Source of the DNA: Rutstroemia sp. NJR-2017a BVV2
Lineage: Eukaryota; Ascomycota; Leotiomycetes; Helotiales; Rutstroemiaceae
Reading direction: 5' to 3'
DNA: 64,000 nt
NCBI GenBank assembly: GCA_002946415.1
Contig: NJPS01000072.1
Coordinates: 96,348 to 160,347 of the forward strand
Shown: piece by piece, positions 44,853 to 55,487 of the stretch
How the letters are laid out: each line of letters starts with the position of its first letter
Position numbering within the stretch: the first letter of the stretch is position 1
Position numbers and translations under genes: made by a program
The notes under the pieces: model-generated
The model's input: only the letters and a program-made list of their open reading frames with translations
The model's database searches: none
Told to the model about the DNA's origin: nothing

Positions 44853-46355
44853 ATGTTTTCTATTCTTACATTTACGGCTCTCGCCTATATTCCCAGCAGT
44901 TTGGCTCTGGTTATGCCAGACGGTGTGGGCAAGCTCCCTGCACTAGGTTGGAACTCATGGAATACCTTTGCTTGCAACATCAATGAGACAGTTATTCTCA
45001 AGACTGCGGAGGCGATGATTTCCAAAGGCTTCAAGGTTTGTACCAAGCTTCCCCGCCGGACAGACACTAGGGAGTTCTGACCGAACGGCAAAGGCCGCAG
45101 GCTATGAATACCTTAACCTGGACGATTGCTGGTCCAACAAGACTAGCCGGGACACTGCAACGCATCGGATCATGCCAGATATAGTCAAATTTCCTAATGG
45201 CATTAATGGTCTCGCAGATAGCATTCATGCACTCGGCCTAAAGCTAGGCATCTATAGTGATGCAGGGATGACGATATGTGCTGGGTATCCTGCTAGTATC
45301 GGGTATGAGTCGATTGATGCTGAGACGTTTGGGGAGTGGGGAGTCGACTGTATGAAATCAGGTATATTCTTTCGATGTCAGGGAGAAGTTAATTATAATC
45401 AGATCTTAAATACGACAACTGCAACATACCCAAGAACTGGACCGATAGTTGTTTAGACTGTCATTACGGTATTTCAACCCCGCAAAGCTACGTGAATGGC
45501 ACGTGTATCAGTACAACAAATTTGTGCCCCGCGGGCTACGATTAGTCTCAGTCGAATACAGCAAAGCGCTATAATATCATGCGAGATGCACTCCTGGCTC
45601 AGAACAGAACTATTCTCTATAGTCTCTGCGACCAGGGCTCGGCAAATGTTACCTCCTGGGCCAATGCTACTGGGAGCTCCTGGAGAACGAAAAATGATAT
45701 CAGATGTAAGAATTCTCCCCAACTCTCTCCCCTTTTCATATCGTTCAGTCAACTTACTCCTCATAAAGCAAACTGGAACTATATTACATTTATCCTTAAC
45801 ATCAACTCGTTCCTGATGAATGCCGTGGACTTCTGGGGCCATAACGACCTGGATATGCTCGAGGTTGGGGTGCCTGGCCTGAGTACAGCCGAGGAGAGAT
45901 CGCACTTTGCCTTTTGGGCTGCTGCAAAAAGTCCACTGATCATTGGTGCCGACCTATCAGCAGTTAAGCAGAGTGCAATAGACATCATGCTGAACAAGTA
46001 TTTGCTTACATTCAACCAAGATCCTGTTTACGGAGCTCCAGCAAAACCATATAAATGGGGTGTCAATCTAGACTGGACTTGGAATATGACGTACCCTGCT
46101 GAGTATTGGTCCGGTGCGAGTAGCAATGGGACCTTAGTACTCATGTTGAATTCTCTCAGTGCGAGTGGAAGGAAAATGACTGCAGACTTCAGCGAGATTC
46201 CCGGTCTAAGTCCGTGTCAGAACTATACAGTTATAGATATTTGGAATGGAAAAAACTTAGGAACATTCAAGGGCTTCTACAACGCGACCGTAGCAAGTCA
46301 CGATACCGCAGCATTACTGATTCAGAGGCAGAATGAGATCACTGCAATATGCTAG
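44853..46355 (+). pseudogene. Secreted GH27 alpha-galactosidase (melibiase) with one in-frame TAG
   Basis: Exons 44853-45035, 45094-45349, 45403-45705 and 45769-46355 join in frame to a 442-codon melibiase. A signal peptide (MFSILTFTALAYIPSSLA) is followed by LGWNSWNTFACNIN. The nucleophile is Asp151 in LKYDNC, and the acid/base aspartate lies in FWGHNDLDMLEVG. The only defect is TAG at 45543-45545 (codon 194), where the family has a Trp or another aromatic residue before SQSNTAKRYN; the rest is open and splices well. The stop would remove the acid/base residue and the C-terminal beta domain, so the plain product would be inactive. TGG to TAG is a RIP-type change, and also the reverse of what A-to-I editing corrects. 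It would release galactose from plant oligosaccharides outside the cell. Confidence 0.8.
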
Positions 46356-46360
46356 CTTAT

Positions 46361-46609
46361 TGTTACGTCCTCACTGTTGAGGCATATTGGGCCTATATAG
46401 GCCTGATAGGCCTAAAGGAAGTGGCTTAGCCCTGAAGGAAGGAATATTGCCTTCAGGAATAAGCCCATATTTAGGCCAGTTGCCAACACTGTGGCAAGGC
46501 CTATAAGGTATAAATAAGCAGTCCTTTACCACTGTAAAATAGTAGAACAGTTGAATCAAGCACAAGTTACCCTTACTTTTAAATCCATTTAAAGCCTACA
46601 GGCACTACA
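46361..46609 (+). repeat. Solo-LTR-like repeat, copy A (249 bp, 4-bp TSD TTAT)
   Basis: It opens TGTTACGTCC and closes GGCACTACA, with TTAT directly on both sides. The 3' half matches copy B at 35391. It starts only five bases after the GH27 stop codon. No internal retrotransposon genes adjoin it, so it is a solo LTR. It contains a CCTGAAGG...CCTTCAGG palindrome. Confidence 0.65.
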
Positions 46610-47048
46610 TTATTAGTACCATCCCGAAATACCTCCAAGACTCACAATCGAAGTTGTTCCAGGAAAGTTATGTCAGAGCGCCGGGGCAACTTGGACTGGC
46701 AAGCAACTTAGTTCGGGGCAATTATCTCACGAACGAGGTAAATTGCATAATGAATACAGTGAAGATTGGAGTTGAGCACGAAGCTCCATATATGTCTAAA
46801 TGTAAGAAGTGATTATTGTTCTTTGCTAACTACGAGGTCTTAAGGACCTTTATAGACCATTTATCGGTCCGTTTGGGAGGCGTAGTACATGTAATCTGAG
46901 CTCTTCTGTTCATTCATAAATAAGTACGACAAGCGGAAATAAGGGGATTCCCAGGTGAATCTCTTCTGTACGGTCGTCTCACAAGATCTTATTGAAGAGG
47001 TTTAGTTGAGCTTACTCAATATTTGAAGTTAGAGATATCGAATATCCT
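46610..47048. other. Intergenic, no gene seen
   Basis: About 440 bases between the LTR and the broken regulator. Nothing recognised. Confidence 0.45.
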
Positions 47049-48257
47049 CTATATATAATAAATCATATACAAGGAGCTCTTGACGTCCACGCCACAAATC
47101 CAAACGCCACCTATTATGGCGGAACTCAGGAATACAACTTCCACAACCTCTGGGGTCACACTATCCTCAACGTAACCTACAGCACCCTTCTCGACTTCAT
47201 GCCAACCAAGCTCGATAGCCATTCTGATGTCATATCCTACCAGTAGCTGCGTACGTATCGTATCTGGCTCCTTCCAATATGTGAATATGAGAAGTCCTTG
47301 CACTATCTCAGCAGACTTTGTTCCTTTCACAAAGGCCTCCCTATTAGCTTCTCCAAGTGTGCTCTCAAAGATGGGTGTAATGAGGGATGAAATGCCTTTG
47401 ATGAAGTGCTGAGTATGGTGGCTAGGAGAAAAGATGACTTTTGCCGTATATAGTCAAAGGTGTGAAGCCTCGGATCAAGCTGGCTGATGTGTGGATTTAG
47501 ACATCGCATGAAGCTAGAAACATTCACTAAGTGTATATAAAATCGGTCCTGGTCGTTACCTTTCAAAGAGTCCCAGAGCAACAGGAAATTTCAAGATGTG
47601 AAACGCAATGGGATCATCTTGACCACTCAATGTGGCACTATATCCCAAACCAGAGCTTGATGCATGACTGGGCTCTAGGACATCGGAGACGCAAAGGATA
47701 CTCCCAAGAGAGAACTTTCCAGATTGTGCTTCTTTACTGAGAATACTGACAGGTTGTAAGCTAGCTGTTCCCCACTCTCCATGGCCATTTTCGGGAAGTG
47801 CGCCATCTGAATCTGCGCCACGAGGCCGATTAATTGAATCGTTCGGTGGCGTTGACTTGGTTACATTGAGATGAATGTTTGGCTCCTCCGGGGGTATCGA
47901 GACCTCACCAGAAAAGGGTTCGATTGGAGGTTTCCTCTTAAGTCTGGAAAGTTGATAAGCGAATTTCATTCCCCTTCCTCTCGCGTTTGGCTATACCGTG
48001 TGCCTAGCTTGCGGCCTTGACGATGTTGCTCGAAAACGCAATCAAGAGAGTTGCTCCCACAACGCTCGCAAGACTCAACAGTCGACGGCATCTTGCATTT
48101 GATTTTTGCTCCACGGCAGGAGATACAAACATTGTGACTATATCCAGAATTCAGTTGAGTGCTGGCGGTGCAGCTGGCGCTGACTGCGTTCTTACCTGGG
48201 ATGTTTGAACCGCGGGATCGTTGACGTATTAGTATTGTCTGAGTTGAGCGATGACAT
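47049..48257 (-). pseudogene. Frameshifted Zn2Cys6 transcription factor
   Basis: The start is ATG 48257; exon 48257-48196 splices to 48137 and runs into a full zinc cluster (CISCRGAKIKC then ESCERC and LDC, spacing C2C6C8C2C6C). Near 47970 the frame shifts by one base. The next part ends in VALGLFE, splices (GTAACG...CTAG) into FMRCLNPHISQLDPRLHTFDYI, the start of a typical fungal regulator domain. A second one-base shift lies near 47330, just before EAFVKGTKSAEIVQG. The product degrades after ELGWHEVEKGAV and is far shorter than a normal member. Two frameshifts and truncation mark a pseudogene. A MITE lies about 140 bases upstream. Confidence 0.75.
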
Positions 48258-48395
48258 GGTGAGGTACAAAGCTCGGTATAAATCGAGGATTTGATTTAAT
48301 CGAAAGGGAAGAAGGCGGAGAGCTGCTGCTTGCTACTGGGGTTGTGAGGATGGTTTCGAGCGGCGGAACACACCGGACAGAAGCTGGTGGGGCGC

Positions 48396-48667
48396 CTCTT
48401 CGGGTCCAAAAAAAGCTGTTCATTTGTGGCATAGGCTACTATCACCAAAAACTTACAACTTTTTTTTATATTTGAGGGTTGAATTAATATTTTGTTATTT
48501 CCCTAAAGCCCTTCTATAGTTATATAACCTAATTGTAAAAAATTGATTAAATATATAATATTAATAGATAATATAAAGGTTGTTATAAACAAAGTAGTGA
48601 GTTTAGGTAGTGACTTTAAAGTAGTAGCCTATGCCACAAATAGGCATGTTTTTTCGGACCCGTAGAG
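48396..48667. mobile_element. MITE, copy 2 (272 bp, 5-bp TSD GGCGC)
   Basis: Its left end CTCTTCGGGTCC and right end are inverted copies over about 50 bases, including TTTGTGGCATAGGCTACTA on both arms. GGCGC flanks both ends (48391-48395, 48668-48672). The inside is AT-rich and non-coding. It shares the ends and ACTATCACCAAAAA with copy 1. Confidence 0.85.
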
Positions 48668-48889
48668 GGCGCCATTCGGGAGCTGCTCGCTAAAATCGAG
48701 CTTAAATATAGGCTACATAAAGCCTTCGCCGTCGCAATTATCAAGTAGCACGAAACCGAATATTTGGTATTAATTTATACTCGGCTCAATTATATGATTC
48801 GGACTTACCAATCTTCACATATAGAGGAGGTCAAAATAAAGCACATTTAAAAAAGGACTTCAACAAAACTCATTCTACTATATGCTACT

Positions 48890-50293
48890 TCAGAAGACAA
48901 TCTGAGAAGCCTCAACAGGCACTGGCCCCTTTGGCGACAACGTAGCCACCGAGATGTGTGGCCAACCCATCTCATCAAAGTTCAAAGTGACGTTCTGTGA
49001 GTATTGAATCTGGGTAGCATCGAGCTTCACAATCGTGTTTGGGGGTATCACCCTGTCCAGCTCCAATTTGAAAGAAGGAGAAACCACTATCTTGCCAGCT
49101 GCTTTCTCCTCTTTCCGTGCTTCAGAGTCAACCTCTATTGCCGCTTTTTTGTCCCCAGAGAAATCACCTTCCGGCAGCAGAACATCGTATTCCACGGTTG
49201 AAACCCAATAATCACATCCGACATTGACGCCATGGGCATTGGCGCCTGGGTTTTGGCGGCCATCACGAATACCGGAACCTTGAAGGAAAGCAATATTTGC
49301 TGTGCCACCGCCGGGAATCTTGGAAACTGTGGGGTCGGAATGGATTGAGAAGTGAAGGTGTTCTCTGATGTGTTTCTTCGTGCTGTTTTCATTAAATTCT
49401 TTCAGCATCAGATTTGGATCTAGCATGAGATCTGTATTGAGTACGTCGCCGTCCTTGATGTTTCGGGGAATACGCAGATCATATTCCTTCTTGAAATTCA
49501 CCATCTGAGGGAAAAATCCTGCAAATGTGTTGACATCGCCCGGCATACCCATGGGGAATGGTACGATTGAGATTGGTGGGATGCATGGGTTACCAGATTT
49601 AGGTGATTTCATGTCTGGTTCGAAGCCTTGGCAGTTGATGGCAGTTCCGTGTGGTATAGTTGCTAGGCGTGAGATAGTACCTCGAGTGACCTCAGGCCTC
49701 ACCAGAGTCGGTGGGGTCCTAAGGAACATGCCTGACTCGAAGTGAATTGGAATTCCGCCGTCCTTCCGATTAGCCTGTCCTGTTTCGGGATTGAGCATGT
49801 CCTTGATCGTCTGCATGTATGGGACACCCTTCAAAATGACGTCGCGTTGCCTGCCCAGGCCTCGGTTGTATATGTCGCCAATGTCCTCCAAGAATTGTGT
49901 GTCCTCTTCGGTCAAGTTGTACTCCAGAACGTTATTCCTTCTGTTGTTTCCCCAGGATGGGCGGAAGATCATGTTCAACCCAGCACCGTGGAAATCCCCA
50001 GCGAGCTTCGCAAGAATATTAAGTTCTCCAGGAAGTGGTTCATGGTCCTTAGGCTGGTCAACTCCTTTGCTGATCGGTGTGAAGGCACTGAAGGATTCAA
50101 GGTCATTACTGATCAGTGCGTAGGTTGCAAGGCGATCACTGATCGGCGTGAAGGATGCAAAACCCTTGTTCACATCGGGCTCGATGTTGGGTTTTAGTGA
50201 GGTGCGACCATCAACTTGCGTTAACTTGAACGAGGTCGGGACACTGAGATAATTGACGAATTCCGGCGAGGAGGAATTGGTGTTCCCGTTCAT
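48890..50293 (-). CDS. Heme-binding-protein/peroxidase-like protein, 467 aa
   Basis: A single exon; ATG 50293 (MNGNTNSSSPEF) is preferred over an upstream ATG at 50404 whose extra 37 residues look like translated leader. The core from about residue 87 (LPGELNILAKLAGDFHGAGLNMIFRP) through IYNRGLG, GGIPIHFESGMFLRTPP and ISRLATIPHGTAINCQG matches the layout of bacterial and fungal proteins annotated as heme-binding or peroxidase-like. I recall this family only by pattern, so function is tentative. An internal repeat near the N-terminus (SFTPISDRL and AFTPISKGV) is visible in the DNA too. There is no signal peptide. It is divergent from the copper oxidase gene at 52085. Confidence 0.55.
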   Translation of the reverse strand: MNGNTNSSSPEFVNYLSVPTSFKLTQVDGRTSLKPNIEPDVNKGFASFTPISDRLATYALISNDLESFSAFTPISKGVDQPKDHEPLPGELNILAKLAGDFHGAGLNMIFRPSWGNNRRNNVLEYNLTEEDTQFLEDIGDIYNRGLGRQRDVILKGVPYMQTIKDMLNPETGQANRKDGGIPIHFESGMFLRTPPTLVRPEVTRGTISRLATIPHGTAINCQGFEPDMKSPKSGNPCIPPISIVPFPMGMPGDVNTFAGFFPQMVNFKKEYDLRIPRNIKDGDVLNTDLMLDPNLMLKEFNENSTKKHIREHLHFSIHSDPTVSKIPGGGTANIAFLQGSGIRDGRQNPGANAHGVNVGCDYWVSTVEYDVLLPEGDFSGDKKAAIEVDSEARKEEKAAGKIVVSPSFKLELDRVIPPNTIVKLDATQIQYSQNVTLNFDEMGWPHISVATLSPKGPVPVEASQIVF

Positions 50294-50697
50294 TTTGAGT
50301 GCTATGCTAGCAGAGAATTTGATACACAAATTGAAGAGGGAACCAAAAGGTGTGTGGGTAATCTCGACAAGGAGCAAATAATGAAAGTCGACCTGGATGG
50401 TCAAGCCTAGTATCAGTATATATACGCTGACTCCGTTCCCCCCCTGTCGGAACGGTACTCAAGTCCCGGCCCTCGGGTACCTCCTCAACCTACCCCACAT
50501 ACCCTAAGAGGGCCCGTGACCACTCAACGTGTGCCCCAACCCACCCGGTGGGTAGATGAGCAGCCTAGCCTTAGGTGTTGACTCGACTATCTAATCTTGA
50601 TGAGTTGTATGTACATGAAGCTGAGATGCTATGCAGATGCCTCAGCCTCGATCGTGTGCATGAGTCAATGGCAGAACCCTTCTCCAATCTGTCATGT

Positions 50698-50823
50698 CGA
50701 TCATATTCGTCCCGTTGCATGAAGCTATTGAAATGTTGTGCATCAAGCTGAAGGCCCCTATATCGATCATATTTGTCCGGTCGCATAAAGCTATTGAAAT
50801 GTTGTGTATCAAGCTGAAGGTCC
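50698..50823 (+). repeat. Two-copy tandem repeat, period 66 bp
   Basis: The copies at 50698-50758 and 50764-50823 differ at few positions and both include AGCTATTGAAATGTTGTG. They lie upstream of the heme-binding-like gene. Confidence 0.85.
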
Positions 50824-52084
50824 GATCAGCTTAGCAGTTGCACGCCAACCTTTCTATCCACGATTTTCAGTTCTCAACAGATTACACCGCAGTACCTTTC
50901 ACCCAACTCGTAAGTCGAGAAAGCGGTGTTAATGGTCAGATAACATAAATCAAATATTACTTATCTCTATGTGGCGTGCGTGGTACTACTTGATAATGTG
51001 TTTGACCTTGGTCCCAGATGCTAGAGCGTTTCACCAATAATCGTTTTACTAATTGTGAAGTTATGAGGTAAATATGTATTGATTTAGATCTATCTGAAGA
51101 ACTAGAATACACCACAGTATATCCTCAATATTGCGGCAATAATCGGGAATAGAGCTCCGTAAAAAGGGGTCTAAATCTAGGGGTCGTCGGAGTCGGAGCC
51201 TCCCGCGGAGTAAACTGCGAATAGCCTCAGATCTAGGAATCTAGATCTCATACTAATCATAGTATCTAAATTGTCGTCAACTGCGGGGTAAGCCAAATCA
51301 ACAATCACTATACTATACCCGTACAAGTGTTTGTACACCCACATTATTGTCCCACTCATTGTTGTACTTGTATACAGCCCTACATATGAGGCAAGCTGAA
51401 CTACACAGCATACACGAGAAGTTATCATGTACCTGGAGCCGAGTCATTAAAGGCCAACCCTTGGGTTCCACAAGCACAGTACCATCGCATCACGTGGTAG
51501 CAAAGGAATGTCGGCAACAACTAGTCTAATAATAAATGATCTTATTGGCTTATATTTATCGCACCTTTTTCATATACTTTGATATTGATCATATTTACCA
51601 TTATGAGTTTATACCAAAACGTCCTTTTGCATTGGACATCTCATGCAATATGTGCTTCCATTACTCAGGTAGAGCGAAAATGAACCAAAGCGTCTATGAG
51701 AAACTTGCCCACGAAAAAAAGCGTGCATACAGTAAAATGCTATCTGCAGCGCCATGACAATGCTTCCCCGCTTCAAAAATTCAACCAACATAGGGTGTCT
51801 CAACGCCTGCATCAAAAGAGCAATTTGGTCACTCGATCCGAGCCGTTCTCCACTGCGGAAGGAGACTTTTCGAAGCTGAAAGATAAGCGCCGAGATGTAC
51901 GCGACGAAGTCGTGAAAATGGACATAAAATTTCATATATCCTACAGACCATCTCCTCTTCTTTACGCCGCAGATTCTTATGAGCTTCTCAACTCAAGTTC
52001 TTAGTCATTTTTCCACACTCACTACTTGGGTGCCGCCAATACAGCCTTCTCACACACCCGGGCCTCAACCCCTTCGAAGCAAAC
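50824..52084. other. Intergenic between divergent oxidase-related genes
   Basis: About 1.26 kb. It holds the inverted copper-oxidase fragment (51425-51520) and a coding-looking but unassigned block at 51609-51935. No intact gene is supported. Confidence 0.45.
51425..51520 (-). pseudogene. Inverted fragment of a copper radical oxidase gene
   Basis: Read in reverse, this block matches the oxidase coding region at about 52944-53050, with one 7-base gap and another small gap. The best part, 51492-51515, is 24 bases identical to the complement of 52944-52967. It is a relic of an inverted duplication or of a second, lost paralogue. Confidence 0.75.
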
Positions 52085-54238
52085 ATGGGCGCCGAAACCG
52101 TCCACGGAAAATGGGCACCAAAATTCCAACTTGGAAATTGTGCTATTCACGTTCACCTACTACCGACTGGTAAGGTACTCTACTGGGGTCGACGCTCTGC
52201 TGTGCACAGCATGGATTATTGGACCCTCAATGAGCACAAAACCCACGTCTACATCTTGGATCTCGACACCCTAGAGAGTAGGCGCACCGCTCATGACCCG
52301 CTGAACAAAGATGAGCTTTCCGTGAATCTCTTCTGTGCCGGCCACACGTTCCAACCGGACGGTACCTTGCTTATTTTTGGTGGCCATGTCCTGGATGGCT
52401 TCGGGGAAGACCAAGCTTGTGTTTACGATCCCTTCCTAGATAAGTTTACGCCAATGGATATGATGGCTGCAGGTCGCTGGTATCCCTCCGCTATAACTTT
52501 GTCTGATGGTAGAGGCCTTGTTGTGTCGGGCAGCTCACAAGATGTCGAAACCCCTGTGATCAACCTGGTCCCCCAGATTTGGGACTCACATTCAAGTTCA
52601 TGGGGCATAGTCCAAACACCTCTCGTTGATATTTTCGCTCTTTACCCGCGGCTTTACCACGTTCCAGACGGAAGAATATTCATGGCGGGCCCATTGCAAA
52701 GATCTCGTTTTCTGGATTTGAATGCTCATGGTGGCCATGGTGAATGGTCGGACAATGAAAATTCGCCATGCCGCAACGCAGGTCAGCGCGAGTACGCCGC
52801 TTCAGCTATGTATGATAGTGGCAAGATTATCTACGTTGGCGGTGGAGGCGGTGAGGCTAAACCTCCCACCAAGGCTGCAGAGATCATTGATCTGAACGAC
52901 CCAAAACCAAGCTGGAAATTTACGACTGATATCGGCCATGGGCGCCGACATTCCTTTGCTACCACGTTACCCGATGGCACTGTGCTTGTGACTGGAGGAA
53001 CCAAAGGGTTAGGCTTCAATGACTTGTCTCTGGGTCAGCCCGTACATGAGCCTGAGCTGTGGGATCCTGCTACTACAAAATGGACTGCGATGGCCCCAGA
53101 GGACGATGATCGCTGCTACCACCACACCGCACTACTACTACCCGATGGCAGAGTTCTTTCATCTGGTGGTGGGGAATACGATCCGGACAATAAAAAGAGA
53201 CCCAACGAGCCTGAACACACTCTGACCAGCGCCCAGATATTCAGCCCGCCTTATTTGTTCAAAGGCGAACGACCGACCGTCAGTACACCGCCAGAGGTTA
53301 TTGAACATGGCATTGAATATGGCCAGAAATTCAAAGTCACAGTCGGTGAACACGATGAGATTGGCAAGGTGAGCTGGACACGGCTTGGATCTGTCACTCA
53401 TTCACACAACATGAACCAATCGTTCCAATTCTTGAACTTCACAACCAGTGGGACAGAGGTCACCATAGAAGCGCCGAAGAATCATTTTATGGCTCCACCG
53501 GGTCATTACATGCTTTTCCTTGTAAGCAAGGAAGGCGTACCAGCAGTGGCGCCTATCGTGCTGCTCAGGCCGGACGTTGATATACCTCTGCAACCACAAC
53601 TGCCCCCTGGGTTACCGACACAAAGGGCTGCTTTGGAGAGCAATATCGGTGTGTCCCTAGAGATGCGCAATCAGAAGGTCGTCTCAGAACAGGAAGGGCC
53701 ACCTGTCATTGTTGGTCTTACGCCCGCTTGTCCCTACGGTCTCGGTGCTTGCTGGGGTGGAGCTTACGAAGCACTGAACAACATCAAAGATATCAAGACT
53801 GTCCTTCCAAGACCAAATGCAGCCATCTCAGCTGCCTTCGTCTACCTTCACGATGACATTCTGCCCGATATTAACGTATGGCGGGAGGAGCTCCGCGAGG
53901 TCGACAGTGGCACGTACAATATGCGCGGCATTGAGATGACACTCACTGGTGTAGTTAACAACAATGGCAGGCAACTAACACTCTCCGGTACAGAGACTCG
54001 ACCTGAAGTGGTTCTTAATCAGTTCAAGGCAGATAGCAAGCTCGAATGGGATAACGTGGCGAAGGTGCCCAAGCCACTTACCAGGGAAGAAACCAGCGCA
54101 TATTACCGGTTATACCAGACAGTAGTCTCTCATCCAGAGGGATTGTCACTGCAGGTGACTGGGCGGCTGCAAATGGACGAGAACAACAAGTACTCTTTGG
54201 ATGTGAAAGGCTTTGAGGATCCTTCAAAATCAGGCTAG
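52085..54238 (+). CDS. Galactose/glyoxal oxidase-like copper radical oxidase with an extra C-terminal domain, 717 aa
   Basis: A single exon. Kelch-type repeats form the propeller (to about residue 385), followed by a DUF1929-like domain. Conserved copper-site positions are visible: Cys84 in NLFCAGHTF and Tyr187 in LYPRLY (the likely thioether pair), Tyr345-His346 in RCYHHTALLLPDG and His439 in SVTHSHNMNQ. These enzymes oxidise alcohols or aldehydes and release hydrogen peroxide. Unlike most fungal members it shows no signal peptide, so it may act inside the cell. Beyond about residue 520 lies an added domain with Cys549 and Cys556 (ACPYGLGACWGG) that faintly resembles a heavy-metal-binding fold. 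The divergent neighbour may use the peroxide. Confidence 0.85.
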   Translation: MGAETVHGKWAPKFQLGNCAIHVHLLPTGKVLYWGRRSAVHSMDYWTLNEHKTHVYILDLDTLESRRTAHDPLNKDELSVNLFCAGHTFQPDGTLLIFGGHVLDGFGEDQACVYDPFLDKFTPMDMMAAGRWYPSAITLSDGRGLVVSGSSQDVETPVINLVPQIWDSHSSSWGIVQTPLVDIFALYPRLYHVPDGRIFMAGPLQRSRFLDLNAHGGHGEWSDNENSPCRNAGQREYAASAMYDSGKIIYVGGGGGEAKPPTKAAEIIDLNDPKPSWKFTTDIGHGRRHSFATTLPDGTVLVTGGTKGLGFNDLSLGQPVHEPELWDPATTKWTAMAPEDDDRCYHHTALLLPDGRVLSSGGGEYDPDNKKRPNEPEHTLTSAQIFSPPYLFKGERPTVSTPPEVIEHGIEYGQKFKVTVGEHDEIGKVSWTRLGSVTHSHNMNQSFQFLNFTTSGTEVTIEAPKNHFMAPPGHYMLFLVSKEGVPAVAPIVLLRPDVDIPLQPQLPPGLPTQRAALESNIGVSLEMRNQKVVSEQEGPPVIVGLTPACPYGLGACWGGAYEALNNIKDIKTVLPRPNAAISAAFVYLHDDILPDINVWREELREVDSGTYNMRGIEMTLTGVVNNNGRQLTLSGTETRPEVVLNQFKADSKLEWDNVAKVPKPLTREETSAYYRLYQTVVSHPEGLSLQVTGRLQMDENNKYSLDVKGFEDPSKSG

Positions 54239-55487
54239 GGTCCCATTGTATAGGTATTGGAGTTCTTCAGTTGAATCAGAGTAGTACACTACGTAGCTTT
54301 TATGATTGGCAGCTTGCTGCCTTAATGTTCTCATCTGCCCGTGAGGATCTGTACGCTGAGGATGAGTCCAAAATTTGCTATCACCAATCCCAGCCTTCTG
54401 ATTAGCCTAAAATGCCCTTTTTCCCCGGCTATATACCTCCCACCAAAATACATATATAGCTCCCGCTCCCCAAGCTTTTATATTCTAGCAATCTGTAATT
54501 TTACACCCAGCTCTAAGTATACCGACGTGAACAAACCAGTCCGTATACCCCAACTCCCAGAAGTTGCCCACTCCTGTAAACACAGCTTCTATATACCGGC
54601 AGCCTCTAGCCCAGCTTCATTGCGCCGACGTAAACGAACCTGTAGCGCCGATATAGACAAGTCATGACCTTGTTCTGTTCAGACAGCAAAATCAGCTTCT
54701 GCGTTCGGCGAAGGGATATCGATGGAAGCTTCCACTGGCAGACCCTCTTACTCAACGAGCCCTGTTCTGATTATCACACAACGAACGGTCTGATATAAAC
54801 ACCTCAGTACTGTCCTCCCTAGCGATGGATTTTTGTAAGTCACAGGAGAAAATCGGCGGGCCGCTGCAAGCTATATCGAGTATAGCCGTGTGGTATATAC
54901 AGGACTGACTTCTTGGACACTTTGCTATACAGAGTAGGAACTTGAGACCAGAAAAGATTGGTAATATAGGTAAAGTAAGTTATACATCGCTCGCTGTCGA
55001 ACAGCCGCATTCAGGCATTTTGCAATCTTGCAAGCAATATGTCCATTCTTATCCGTGAGGTGGTATGAAGAGATATACTCTGCGCAGAGGACGCTCTTGA
55101 ACCAGCCTATTACACTGGAGAATATCATGATGTAAGATATCTGGATCCTTACTTTCGGTGAACGTGTATACGATGCAAAATACCGACTGAACTAAATGGG
55201 AAGGAGCACCGTCGGCCGGCCGCGTAGGTAGTAGAATTGATGGAATTTCCACGTCCTTGCAATATTGTTTGTAAGAGGTATAAAAGTGTCGAGACTTTCC
55301 TGTTGTTTCCTACCGAGTAGAGTGTTAACTTAGTTAACAAATGCTACAAAAACAATTTAGATAGATTGGTTATATAAATATAATGCTCTTATGTAGCGCA
55401 ATCGGAGGTGGTTAACATATATCAAGCTATGGACTGGATATATCTTGACACAAATGATGTGACCTGAGAGAGCCCTCCGCACCATCT
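54239..55487. other. Convergent intergenic, no gene
   Basis: About 1.25 kb. Two similar words, CCGACGTGAACAAACC and CCGACGTAAACGAACC, occur at about 54521 and 54627. Otherwise nothing is recognised. Confidence 0.45.

Noticed and set aside
48890..50404. Using the upstream ATG at 50404 for the heme-binding-like protein
   Set aside because: The extra 37 residues look like untranslated leader and are not part of the recognised core.
51609..51935. A gene on either strand in this coding-looking block
   Set aside because: Frames exist on both strands but no start context, motif or splice partner supports one.
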